DNA of 5,670 nucleotides from assembly GCA_003233615.1 (NCBI GenBank), contig QIMB01000415.1:1-5670 (forward strand). The letters are read 5' to 3'. Shown piece after piece: positions 1 to 5,670 of this stretch. The position numbers and the translations under genes were made by a program. Each line of letters begins with the position of its first letter. The stretch's first letter is position 1. The DNA comes from Nitrospirota bacterium. Its GTDB lineage: Bacteria > Nitrospirota > Nitrospiria > Nitrospirales > UBA8639. The notes beneath the pieces are model-generated. The model was given only the letters and a program-made list of their open reading frames with translations, did no database searches and was not told where the DNA came from.

Positions 1-391
1 GAGGGAATTGATGAAGTGCTGAGAAGCAGTCTACAAATGAGCGAAATAATTACAGGTTCCAGTGCTCGCACGCCAAAATTCCTAACTCCGGCAACGCTTG
101 GGTGTAGGTGTGGCGTATTCGTCTACATCGTGGAAAATATTTGTCACCGACGGAATGCTCTTGTGCCAGATCGAATGGCATCCATATCAGGTTGATGATA
201 GTACTTCTCTTCATGTTCTGGGAGAATGTTAAGATATATGCATGAGAATAGAGATATTCCCCTACCCTGCTTTCCAGGCTGGCGGGCAAGTGCTAGAGGA
301 TACTCCGACTACCCTAAAGGAAATACTTACACGATGAGAAAACCGGAAATTGTAAGGTTCCTGACACCTTTACGTGAAGACATGGAGATGA
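1..391. other. Intergenic stretch without a convincing gene
   Basis: This stretch lies downstream of the GTPase stop codon. The plus-strand frame starting at base 1 is open from the window edge to a TGA at 193-195, about 64 codons. It could be the tail of a gene entering from the left, but an open run of this length is expected fairly often by chance. Its translation turns rich in Cys and Arg and matches nothing I know. Short ATG frames on both strands (50-289 minus, 226-453 plus) lack a ribosome binding site and any recognisable motif. The only structure I trust is the hairpin at 352-373. No tRNA, CRISPR or transposase was seen. Confidence 0.5.
352..373 (-). terminator. Short hairpin after the GTPase gene, possible terminator or repeat
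   Basis: GTAAGGT (352-358) pairs with ACCTTTAC (366-373) with one bulged base around a 7-nt loop. On the minus strand the hairpin starts 18 nt past the GTPase stop codon, a usual place for an intrinsic terminator. The stem is short and only moderately GC-rich, and the following bases (AATTTCCGGTTTT) form a broken rather than a clean T-run, so termination would be weak. The core GGTTCCTGACACCTTT resembles a short motif I associate with REP-type repeats near IS200-like transposases. That is memory, not a search result. Confidence 0.35.
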
Positions 392-1810
392 TTACAGCCA
401 GGTTCTTGCTTCTGGATAGCATTTCAACAAAATGTTTTTGGTTGTCTGAGTGAGGAGTTGTGCTAAAAGGTCATCGGATTCCTGCTCACGAGGTGAAAAG
501 GTGGAGGTTTGGAGGTTGTTCCAGAAACCATGCAGACTTTCTTTTTGTTCTTCCAAGGCATGTTCCGTTTCTTGTTGCCAGAAGAGGGGAAATTCACGAG
601 GATCAGTGTAGTCCCCTCGTCCTCGCCCACAATGGGTGACGGCCAAATAACGTAAGATTGCGTCCCGTGTTTGACGGTCTAGAAAGTCAGATACCCATGA
701 GATCTGGTTCGGATCGTTCTCATCCTGACTCTTCGCATATGCGGTGCCCCCCAACGCGCCGAGAATGGCTCCGCCAATGGTGAAGATGCCATGTGACAAT
801 CCACCAGTGGCCACATCTGACGCGAAACCCGCAGCCGCACCGCCCATCAGTCCGCTCCAAAAACTTTCCTCTTCCCAGGGTTTTCGTTCACCGGGAACGG
901 TGACATCGTCCAGTCTGGATTGAATGGTATGTGCAGTGTCACCTGATAATCCATGGAGTGTGATCAATTGGGTACTCAGGGTGGAGATGCGATGAGCCAG
1001 TCGTTGATCCATGGCTTGGATAGCATGTGTGACCAGGGTTTTGATGGACTGTCCTGTGGTTTCCTGAGGTAGCGTTTCGCTGTCATTCGCCGTCTCGAGG
1101 AGCATCTTGGCAATGACATGCATGCTCTTCTGTAGTATGTCGAGCTGTTGTTCATGCCAGGCCTTAGAGAGTTGGGACATGATGGGTTGTTGATGTTCTG
1201 GTAGTGCCTGCACGATGCGATTCCATAAGAGGTCTTCCTGCACCCAACATCTCGTAAAGGCATCTAAACTCATGACATCCTGAATCACGGCATAGGATGA
1301 CCACTGCTGTTTCCAGCGCAGTTCCAGTTGACATTGTCGGTCAGGATCGACCAATCCCGTTTGATTGAGAAGCACGATGACTGGTGTGTTGAGCCAGGTC
1401 AGGAGGTCCAATTCGGGTTGGAGATAACCAGCCATCGCAGGATCTTCTGTGGCATTGACCAGGTAGAGGACGATGTCGGCCTCGTCCTGGACATTTCGAA
1501 TGGCTTGCTGACTACACCAAAATGGCTTGTCGGCCAATCGGTCCCAGACTTGTGACACCAGCCAGCCAATAGGATTGGAGAGGCCTTGAAGTCGCTTCAA
1601 CAGTTTATGACTATTGCCAAACCCGGGCGTATCCCAGAGTTTCAACTGCAGGCCGTTCGCTGTTTCGAGCAAGAGGAATTCTTCGTTCTGGAGCGTGACA
1701 TGTGCCTGATCCAGCACCTGGCCTACATCTTTGCGCAAGAGTGTGCGGGCCAGGGTGGTTTTCCCTGTGTTGGTATGGGAAATCAGAGATAGCGTAATTG
1801 AGGGTGGCAT
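392..1810 (-). CDS. P-loop GTPase with DUF3482-type C-terminal region
   Basis: Predicted 472-residue cytoplasmic GTPase, the usual partner of a DUF2868 membrane protein; the cellular role of this pair is not established. Visible motifs: P-loop SHTNTGKT at residues 11-18 (Ser where Gly/Ala is usual), Walker B/G3 DTPG at 60-63, and a G4-like NQTG at 149-152 instead of NKxD. LDAFTRCWVQE at 182-192 and THCGRGRGDY at 392-401 fit my memory of DUF3482 proteins. A Gly/Ala-rich stretch at about 320-359 could be membrane-associating or a hairpin. I chose the ATG at 1810. The open frame extends to a TTG at 1897, but that would overlap the upstream gene by 74 bp, and family members begin just before the P-loop. 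Neither start has a good Shine-Dalgarno sequence. The ATG lies 13 nt past the upstream stop, which suggests translational coupling. The GTPase fold is near certain; the DUF3482 assignment is by recognition. Confidence 0.88.
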   Translation of the reverse strand: MPPSITLSLISHTNTGKTTLARTLLRKDVGQVLDQAHVTLQNEEFLLLETANGLQLKLWDTPGFGNSHKLLKRLQGLSNPIGWLVSQVWDRLADKPFWCSQQAIRNVQDEADIVLYLVNATEDPAMAGYLQPELDLLTWLNTPVIVLLNQTGLVDPDRQCQLELRWKQQWSSYAVIQDVMSLDAFTRCWVQEDLLWNRIVQALPEHQQPIMSQLSKAWHEQQLDILQKSMHVIAKMLLETANDSETLPQETTGQSIKTLVTHAIQAMDQRLAHRISTLSTQLITLHGLSGDTAHTIQSRLDDVTVPGERKPWEEESFWSGLMGGAAAGFASDVATGGLSHGIFTIGGAILGALGGTAYAKSQDENDPNQISWVSDFLDRQTRDAILRYLAVTHCGRGRGDYTDPREFPLFWQQETEHALEEQKESLHGFWNNLQTSTFSPREQESDDLLAQLLTQTTKNILLKCYPEARTWL

Positions 1811-1823
1811 GAGGATCTGTGTT

Positions 1824-3305
1824 TTACCGGGAAGCAGGCCACTGTTTGGCTTGGGTTTGCCGAAGGAACTGGTCGAGCGAGGTGGTACGTACGTCAAACG
1901 GGGTGAGTGAAAGATGGTATTGCGTGCTCAGGCGTTGCCATGCCTGTCGGCGTTCGGTGACCCGAGTGTCATCGATAGCCTGGCGATACGGCTCCTCATC
2001 CAGAAGGACCAGCAGTGTTGACTCTGCGTTGGCCTGATTGATCTGTGTTTGAATGGAATGAAGCCATTCCCCCTGGACTTCGCCTTCCGGCGTTTGTCCT
2101 GCATTAAAGATCACCACGAAATTGCGAATAGAGGCAGCGACATTGGGAGCATGTGAGAATTCCTGACCAAAAGGTATGGGCTGTTGCCATTGGATGGTAG
2201 CCAGATTTCCAAAGAGATCGAGAAACCCACGGTCCAGAAAATTTTTCGCCTCTGATGACGGTCGATAGCTGTAGGGCATGACGTCCACCTGTATTTCTTG
2301 CCCTCGGTCCGGAGCCAACAGATGGACGAAGTAGGGGTGCTCTAGTGGCAACACCAATGTTTCCCTGGCCTGATTCAGAGACCGGTAACTTACCCACATC
2401 ATAATACTGCGGGGAACCACTATTATTGCGATGGTGGTCACGGCCCACATGTGAATCCACTGGGCTGCGGGGCCATAGGTGGGAGCTTGAATGCTGACGA
2501 TTTCTGATACGTCAGGAAAGGGAACTTGCAAGAGCCATGAGGCAGGGCCCAAAAGGGTATGAAGGAGTCCCTGAACCTGGTTTGCTGAGAGGAACGTACT
2601 TTCCCACGTCGCTTGGTATTCGAGCGCCAGGCCACGGACATACATACTGAGGATAATCCCCACGGCTACACAGACAGCTCCCAGATGAAGGAGCTGGCGC
2701 AGACGGTGCGTCCAGACAGGTTGAACGTGAGGCCACCATAGTGCGGTGAATCGTTCAGTGGTGTCATGCATCCAAGGGGCAGTAGCAGTATCTGAACCAT
2801 GTCTGAAGGGCCAGGAACGTTGTCCCCAACTTCTTGCTCGTTGGGATAGCCACATGGCAGCCGAGTCGAGCCATGAGGTCTTCACCGAGGTTTTTACGAA
2901 GGGGAACAAGGCAGAGGTGAGGTAGATTCCACCATTCCACAGGAGCAACAGAAGAAGGGGAAAGTTGAGAACATTCACCCGTTGTGATTCTCCAAGCCCG
3001 TTCATGAGTAGTCCCGCCCCTAGGGCTGGAATTGCCACTAAGGCCGTGGGAATGTCTATGTGCAAGTAGTGTATGGATTGCGAGAGGCGAGGAAAGGCTT
3101 TGTTCACAAAGGCCCATATGATGTCGGTGCGTTTCGTGAGAAAAGACAGTGTAGCTTCCGACGAATTCTCCGATGAAGGTTGCAGCTGCTCTCTGGCCTG
3201 TTGGGTTGCATGATGCCGCGTTGAAAGGGGAACATGACGCCCGTGGGGATCAGATTCTTCCAGCGCTTGCACAAGTAGGATTTTGGAAAATGTTGTCCTA
3301 TTCAT
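1824..3305 (-). CDS. DUF2868 family multi-pass membrane protein
   Basis: Predicted 493-residue inner-membrane protein of unknown function. The N-terminal segment at residues 9-40 (LLVQALEESDPHGR within it) and the C-terminal LLVLLDEEPYRQ (431-442) and ERRQAWQRL (451-459) fit the DUF2868 pattern as I remember it. Hydrophobic segments lie at about 86-105, 112-136, 205-225 and 284-307, giving probably four membrane spans. The last ~185 residues form a soluble domain whose FVVIFNAGQTPEGE (396-409) and LLVLLDEE look like Rossmann-like beta strands. An in-frame TGA 24 nt upstream makes the ATG at 3305 the first possible start. It has no well-placed Shine-Dalgarno: GAGGAG sits over 20 nt upstream and the bases next to the ATG are pyrimidine-rich. 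The gene is followed after 13 bp by its GTPase partner, so the two are probably one transcript acting as a membrane-GTPase complex (inference). Confidence 0.85.
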   Translation of the reverse strand: MNRTTFSKILLVQALEESDPHGRHVPLSTRHHATQQAREQLQPSSENSSEATLSFLTKRTDIIWAFVNKAFPRLSQSIHYLHIDIPTALVAIPALGAGLLMNGLGESQRVNVLNFPLLLLLLWNGGIYLTSALFPFVKTSVKTSWLDSAAMWLSQRARSWGQRSWPFRHGSDTATAPWMHDTTERFTALWWPHVQPVWTHRLRQLLHLGAVCVAVGIILSMYVRGLALEYQATWESTFLSANQVQGLLHTLLGPASWLLQVPFPDVSEIVSIQAPTYGPAAQWIHMWAVTTIAIIVVPRSIMMWVSYRSLNQARETLVLPLEHPYFVHLLAPDRGQEIQVDVMPYSYRPSSEAKNFLDRGFLDLFGNLATIQWQQPIPFGQEFSHAPNVAASIRNFVVIFNAGQTPEGEVQGEWLHSIQTQINQANAESTLLVLLDEEPYRQAIDDTRVTERRQAWQRLSTQYHLSLTPFDVRTTSLDQFLRQTQAKQWPASR

Positions 3306-3360
3306 GGAGGTGTTGGACTGGTGATCTCCTCATGCAATGTCCCTCAGTGAAGAAGCATTC

Positions 3361-3389
3361 ATGGTACTGGAGAAATGAGGTTGAAACAA
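3361..3389 (-). promoter_or_regulatory. Weak candidate promoter for the DUF2868-GTPase pair
   Basis: On the minus strand TTGTTT (3384-3389) is followed after 17 bp by TACCAT (3361-3366), about 55 bp before the ATG at 3305. Each box matches only part of the sigma-70 consensus (3 of 6 and 4 of 6), so chance is quite possible. The 154-bp gap to the AI-2E gene leaves room for a separate promoter. Confidence 0.18.
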
Positions 3390-3399
3390 ATAGGTGATG

Positions 3400-3439
3400 G
3401 CAGGATCCTGCGGTGGGTTGAAGGGAGTTCATGCAGGAT
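3400..3439. other. Inverted repeat between the AI-2E and DUF2868 genes
   Basis: The 12-bp perfect palindrome GCAGGATCCTGC (3400-3411) also has its half GCAGGAT repeated at 3433-3439. Two alternative pairings are therefore possible on the minus strand: the self-palindrome, or a 7-bp stem across about 21 nt. It lies just past the AI-2E stop codon. No T-run follows, so it is not a standard intrinsic terminator. It could be a processing site, an operator or chance. Confidence 0.25.
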
Positions 3440-3459
3440 TTCATTGGGCGTTATTGGTT

Positions 3460-4536
3460 TTATGTTGGCTCGATCTCCTGGCCTTTCTCAGGTTTGGTGA
3501 CAGAGGATTCGGAACCCAACAGAATACTGAGCCCGTGAGTAGAGGGGTGACTTTCTAACGCGATTTTCACAATCATGGTCATGGGCACTGACAACAACAT
3601 GCCGACTGGTCCCCAAATCCATCCCCAAAACACCAGGGAGAGAAATACCACAAGTGTCGAGAGCCCCAGTTTGCGCCCCATGATTTTTGGCTCTAACACA
3701 TTCCCAAATATGACGTTCACCAATACATACCCCACGGCGACGAGGAGGGCGCGACCGAGGCCAAATTGAATATACCCGAGGAGTACGGGCGGAACGGCGG
3801 CAATGATTGAACCTAGGTTGGGAATAAAGTTGAGGAGAAAAGCCAGGAGCCCCCAAATAACAGGAAAGTCGATACCTAAAATAGTCACCCAGATCGCCAC
3901 GATAATACCTGTTGCCAAACTCAATAATGTTTTGATGGCGATGTAGTGATTTACGGCATCGGAGATTTTGCTGAATTGCGAAAATGTGCCTTTTGGGTCA
4001 TCAAAGGCGGCATGGACCTTTTTGGGAAAACTTGAAGCTTCCAGCAAAATGAAAATGACTGTCAGGAGAATTAAAAAGGAATTCGCGAGCATGCCCCCTA
4101 GTCCGGAAAGCATGCGTCCCACGAGTCGCATGGATGCACCAGGGTCAATGGATTTGAGCAATAACTCTTCGTTGAATTGAAAACCCAGACCTTGCACCCA
4201 TTGGAGGAGAGGTCCCATTTCTTCCGTGAGCCGAGTTTGGTAACGGGGAATGGCATCGGAAAAATCATCCAATGAGGTGCCAATCAACACAATAAAGCCG
4301 AACCCTAATCCTAGAACGCCAAGAATGACCAAAAACAGAGCTACTGGACCGGGAGTTCCCTTCTCTTTCAACCAAAAGACTGGGGATGCACTGAGTATCG
4401 CGAGAAATCCCGCGATTAACAGCGGGACAAGAATCGGCTCTGCCGCTCGCATGCCTGCGACGATGATGACGAATGCCGCCGCTGGCAAGAGGATACGACT
4501 ATTTGACTGTTGAGAAGACGAAGATGATGCAGACAT
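3460..4536 (-). CDS. AI-2E family (PerM/TqsA-like) membrane transporter
   Basis: Predicted 358-residue inner-membrane protein of the AI-2E transporter family (PF01594). Members have been linked to autoinducer-2 export, sodium/proton antiport and other transport, so the substrate cannot be assigned. After a polar Ser/Gln-rich start come hydrophobic segments at about residues 15-30, 33-51, 64-86, 147-166, 200-221, 222-242, 261-282 and 291-325, the usual layout with a soluble loop at about 87-140. Family signatures are present: FIPNLGSIIAAVPPVLLG (237-254) and GNVLEPKIMGRKLGLS (278-293), followed by a Trp/Gly-rich LVFWGWIWGPVGMLLSVP segment. Length is typical and the frame is intact. The ATG at 4536 has only a weak GGAAG about 13 nt upstream. 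A long palindrome ends 25 bp before the start codon, so the leader or promoter is unusual. It stands 154 bp from the DUF2868 gene and is probably a separate unit. Confidence 0.93.
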   Translation of the reverse strand: MSASSSSSQQSNSRILLPAAAFVIIVAGMRAAEPILVPLLIAGFLAILSASPVFWLKEKGTPGPVALFLVILGVLGLGFGFIVLIGTSLDDFSDAIPRYQTRLTEEMGPLLQWVQGLGFQFNEELLLKSIDPGASMRLVGRMLSGLGGMLANSFLILLTVIFILLEASSFPKKVHAAFDDPKGTFSQFSKISDAVNHYIAIKTLLSLATGIIVAIWVTILGIDFPVIWGLLAFLLNFIPNLGSIIAAVPPVLLGYIQFGLGRALLVAVGYVLVNVIFGNVLEPKIMGRKLGLSTLVVFLSLVFWGWIWGPVGMLLSVPMTMIVKIALESHPSTHGLSILLGSESSVTKPEKGQEIEPT

Positions 4537-4561
4537 GTATGAATTCGATCTTCCGATAGTT

Positions 4562-4729
4562 TAGGAGCCTGTCGGACTTAGGAAGAATCGGCTGCAAAAG
4601 TATCTGAGCGGTCCATATTTCGCCGATTTCTTGGCCCATAGTCCCACTATGGACCGGCGAAATCGTCAAAATCTGACCTCGCTCAGCCACTTTTTCGCTT
4701 TCGATTCCCTAAGCTCCGACAGGCTCCTA
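4562..4729. repeat. Long imperfect palindrome (168 bp), snap-back repeat
   Basis: The outermost 15 bp, TAGGAGCCTGTCGGA, recur exactly in reverse complement at the right end (4715-4729). Pairing then continues with small indels and substitutions (CTTAGG, GAATCG, AAAAGT, CTGAGCG, GATTTC) to a centre of GGCCCATAGT (4651-4660), loop CCC, ACTATGGACC (4664-4673). The whole element is thus one hairpin with arms of about 80 nt, not two end repeats around a core. No clear target-site duplication is seen at the ends. It encodes nothing credible. It could be a non-autonomous mobile palindrome (REP/MITE-like). Its inner end lies 25 bp upstream of the AI-2E start codon. Confidence 0.85.
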
Positions 4730-4806
4730 GGAGAGTGGTTTTTACAGAGATGCCGCCGTTCTGTTTGCGTGTCTTTCTTTATGATACCCGCTTATTGGGT
4801 TTTTGT

Positions 4807-4979
4807 CTTAAACCTAAGTTGCGCGATTTGTATGGATGAGATGTGCCAAGACCTTGGGATGCCAGGGTATTTCAAAAATGCAGGCAGACTTATTCGGTCT
4901 GTCGAGGCTTTTGAAATATCCCTGGCGCGCGAGGGATCGGTGCAGGTCGCCATAGAAAATCGCTCAATTTAGGTTAAAG
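4807..4979. repeat. Second long imperfect palindrome (173 bp)
   Basis: Outer arms CTTAAACCTAAGTTGCGCGATTT (in part) near 4807-4829 and the reverse complement of CTTTAACCTAAATTGAGCGATTTT at the right end match with few changes. A less similar middle part of each arm follows. The inner core is strong: GCCAGGGTATTTCAAAA (4861-4877) against TTTTGAAATATCCCTGGC (4909-4926) with one bulge. Inside it GGCAGAC (4883-4889) faces GTCTGTC (4897-4903) around a 7-nt loop. Size and fold-back design mirror the neighbouring palindrome, but the sequence is different, so these are two families. It lies between the MlaA stop and the first palindrome and could also fold at the 3' end of the MlaA transcript. Confidence 0.82.
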
Positions 4980-5078
4980 TAGGATACGAGAAGAAGCTTG
5001 GAATTGTGGAAGTCACCGGTTACGGATGTACGGGGTGCATACAAAAACGATGGTGGTATCGAGCGATAAACATGCCGT

Positions 5079-5670
5079 TTATTCTTGAATTGCCTTTTGT
5101 CGTTGTTGTAGATACCCGTTTCGGATGGCGCCATACAAATCTAGGGTGCCTTCTTCCACACCTTGAAATTTTTCGAGTGAGAGCGCGCGGAGATTCACTG
5201 AATCCCCAATAGTGAGTCCTAATTGAGCATAGGTGATCGTGGGATCATGTTGGACCAGTCTGGGAGCATCAGCAATTTCAAAAATGGGCAGAACCAGCCA
5301 ATTAAACGGATCAAGAAATGTATCTCCAATAAAACCAAATCCATCTCGTAGGGTGTATGGCCCATAGAACGGCACAACAAGATAGGGTCCCGGCGGGACG
5401 CCATAGCTCCCTAACGTTTGGCCAAGATCTTCGAGCGGTGTGTCCAAGCCAAACATGATTTTGGCAGGATCAAACAACCCTCCTATTCCCAATGTACTAT
5501 TAACAAGAAACCGACTCATTTCTATCCCGGCTCCACGGAATTTGGCCTGAAACAGGTTGTTTAAAAATCGAGGAACAAACCGTGCATTTTGAAAGACATT
5601 GCCGATGCTTTGTTGCAGGTCTGGCGGGATGAAAAAATTATAGACTTGCGCCACGGGTTTGAGGAGGTAT
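5079..5670 (-). CDS. mlaA: MlaA family outer-membrane lipoprotein, 5' end outside window
   Basis: C-terminal 196 residues of an MlaA (VacJ) protein, the outer-membrane component of the Mla pathway that removes phospholipids from the outer leaflet and passes them to periplasmic MlaC. Family signatures run in order: KPVAQVYNFF at the visible start, FRGAGIEMSRFLVNSTLGIG, GGLFDPA, EDLGQTLGSYGVPPGPYLVVP, then FYGPYTLRDGFGF. The C-terminal DLYGAIRNGYLQQRQ resembles the usual end. A GTG at 5654 could be taken as a start, but it is the Val of the conserved KPVAQ motif and the frame continues upstream to the window edge. The gene is therefore partial, with signal peptide and lipobox Cys beyond base 5670. 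The stop is TAA at 5079-5081. The next gene downstream on this strand is 542 bp away across the palindromes, so this is probably the end of its transcript. Confidence 0.95.
   Translation of the reverse strand, partial: YLLKPVAQVYNFFIPPDLQQSIGNVFQNARFVPRFLNNLFQAKFRGAGIEMSRFLVNSTLGIGGLFDPAKIMFGLDTPLEDLGQTLGSYGVPPGPYLVVPFYGPYTLRDGFGFIGDTFLDPFNWLVLPIFEIADAPRLVQHDPTITYAQLGLTIGDSVNLRALSLEKFQGVEEGTLDLYGAIRNGYLQQRQKAIQE

Larger units (their letters stand above)
4537..5078. other. Repeat-rich intergenic region without a gene
   Basis: These 542 bp separate the MlaA and AI-2E genes. Two long palindromes (4562-4729 and 4807-4979) take up over 60 percent of it. The plus-strand 113-codon frame at 4631-4972 runs through both and is best read as an artefact. 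The 77 bp between the palindromes include ACCC-GCTTATT-GGGT followed by TTTTT (about 4787-4805), a very short plus-strand hairpin with no gene to end. The 99 bp from 4980 to the MlaA stop hold no strong terminator; CGAT/ATCG before TTTTTG on the minus strand near 5046-5062 is too short to trust. Confidence 0.6.

Noticed and set aside
1..195. Plus-strand frame open at the left edge, possible gene tail
   Set aside because: A run of 64 open codons in one of three frames is not rare by chance, and the C-terminal half has an uncharacteristic Cys/Arg-rich composition. A gene entering from the left cannot be excluded without flanking sequence.
50..289. 79-codon minus-strand open frame downstream of the GTPase gene
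   Set aside because: No Shine-Dalgarno, no motif and no family resemblance; length compatible with chance.
226..453. 75-codon plus-strand open frame
   Set aside because: It overlaps the 3' end of the well-supported GTPase gene in antisense and has no recognisable feature.
976..1263. Shadow frames inside the GTPase, DUF2868 and AI-2E genes (for example 976-1263, 2764-3117, 3488-3856)
   Set aside because: They overlap genes with clear family signatures in the main frame and show low-complexity, domain-free translations.
3323..3355. 10-codon leader peptide on the minus strand before the DUF2868 gene (ATG AAT GCT ... TGA)
   Set aside because: No ribosome binding site and no regulatory codon run (no repeated rare or amino-acid-specific codons), so it is probably chance.
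4631..4972. 113-codon plus-strand open frame
   Set aside because: It runs through halves of both palindromes, has no ribosome binding site and no recognisable domain, and its length follows from the repeat sequence. Copies of such repeats are likely to be over-annotated as small hypothetical proteins.
5079..5654. MlaA starting at the GTG at 5654
   Set aside because: The GTG encodes the Val inside the conserved KPVAQ motif and the frame stays open to the window edge, so the real start lies outside.

Overview
The window is from a Gram-negative bacterium: it encodes an outer-membrane lipid-asymmetry lipoprotein (MlaA family) and inner-membrane proteins. The lineage cannot be fixed from the sequence. 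Base composition is moderate (not computed), and the DUF2868/DUF3482 pair is best known to me from Proteobacteria. The dense palindromic intergenic repeats recall genomes such as Nitrospirota, but that is only an impression.

All four genes I can support lie on the minus strand, so transcription runs from right to left. (1) At the right edge is the C-terminal part of an MlaA-family gene (5079-5670), whose N-terminus and lipobox lie outside the window. (2) Next comes a 542-bp gap (4537-5078) with no credible gene. It holds two unrelated long imperfect palindromes of about 170 bp each, whose arms fold back almost to a tiny loop. (3) An AI-2E/PerM-type multi-pass membrane protein follows (3460-4536). 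(4) After a 154-bp gap comes a probable two-gene operon: a membrane protein with DUF2868 features (1824-3305), then a P-loop GTPase with a DUF3482-type C-terminus (392-1810), 13 bp apart. (5) The last 391 bp (1-391) hold no convincing gene, only a short hairpin just past the GTPase stop.

The DUF2868-DUF3482 pair is the best candidate for a poorly described system: a membrane anchor with a dedicated cytoplasmic GTPase of unknown role. MlaA acts in retrograde phospholipid transport from the outer membrane. The AI-2E protein is a transporter of unknown substrate. Nothing in the sequence links these two genes to the GTPase pair beyond shared strand and an envelope theme.

The palindromes are the most striking non-coding feature. 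One ends only 25 bp before the start codon of the AI-2E gene, so it must lie in the leader or promoter region of that gene.
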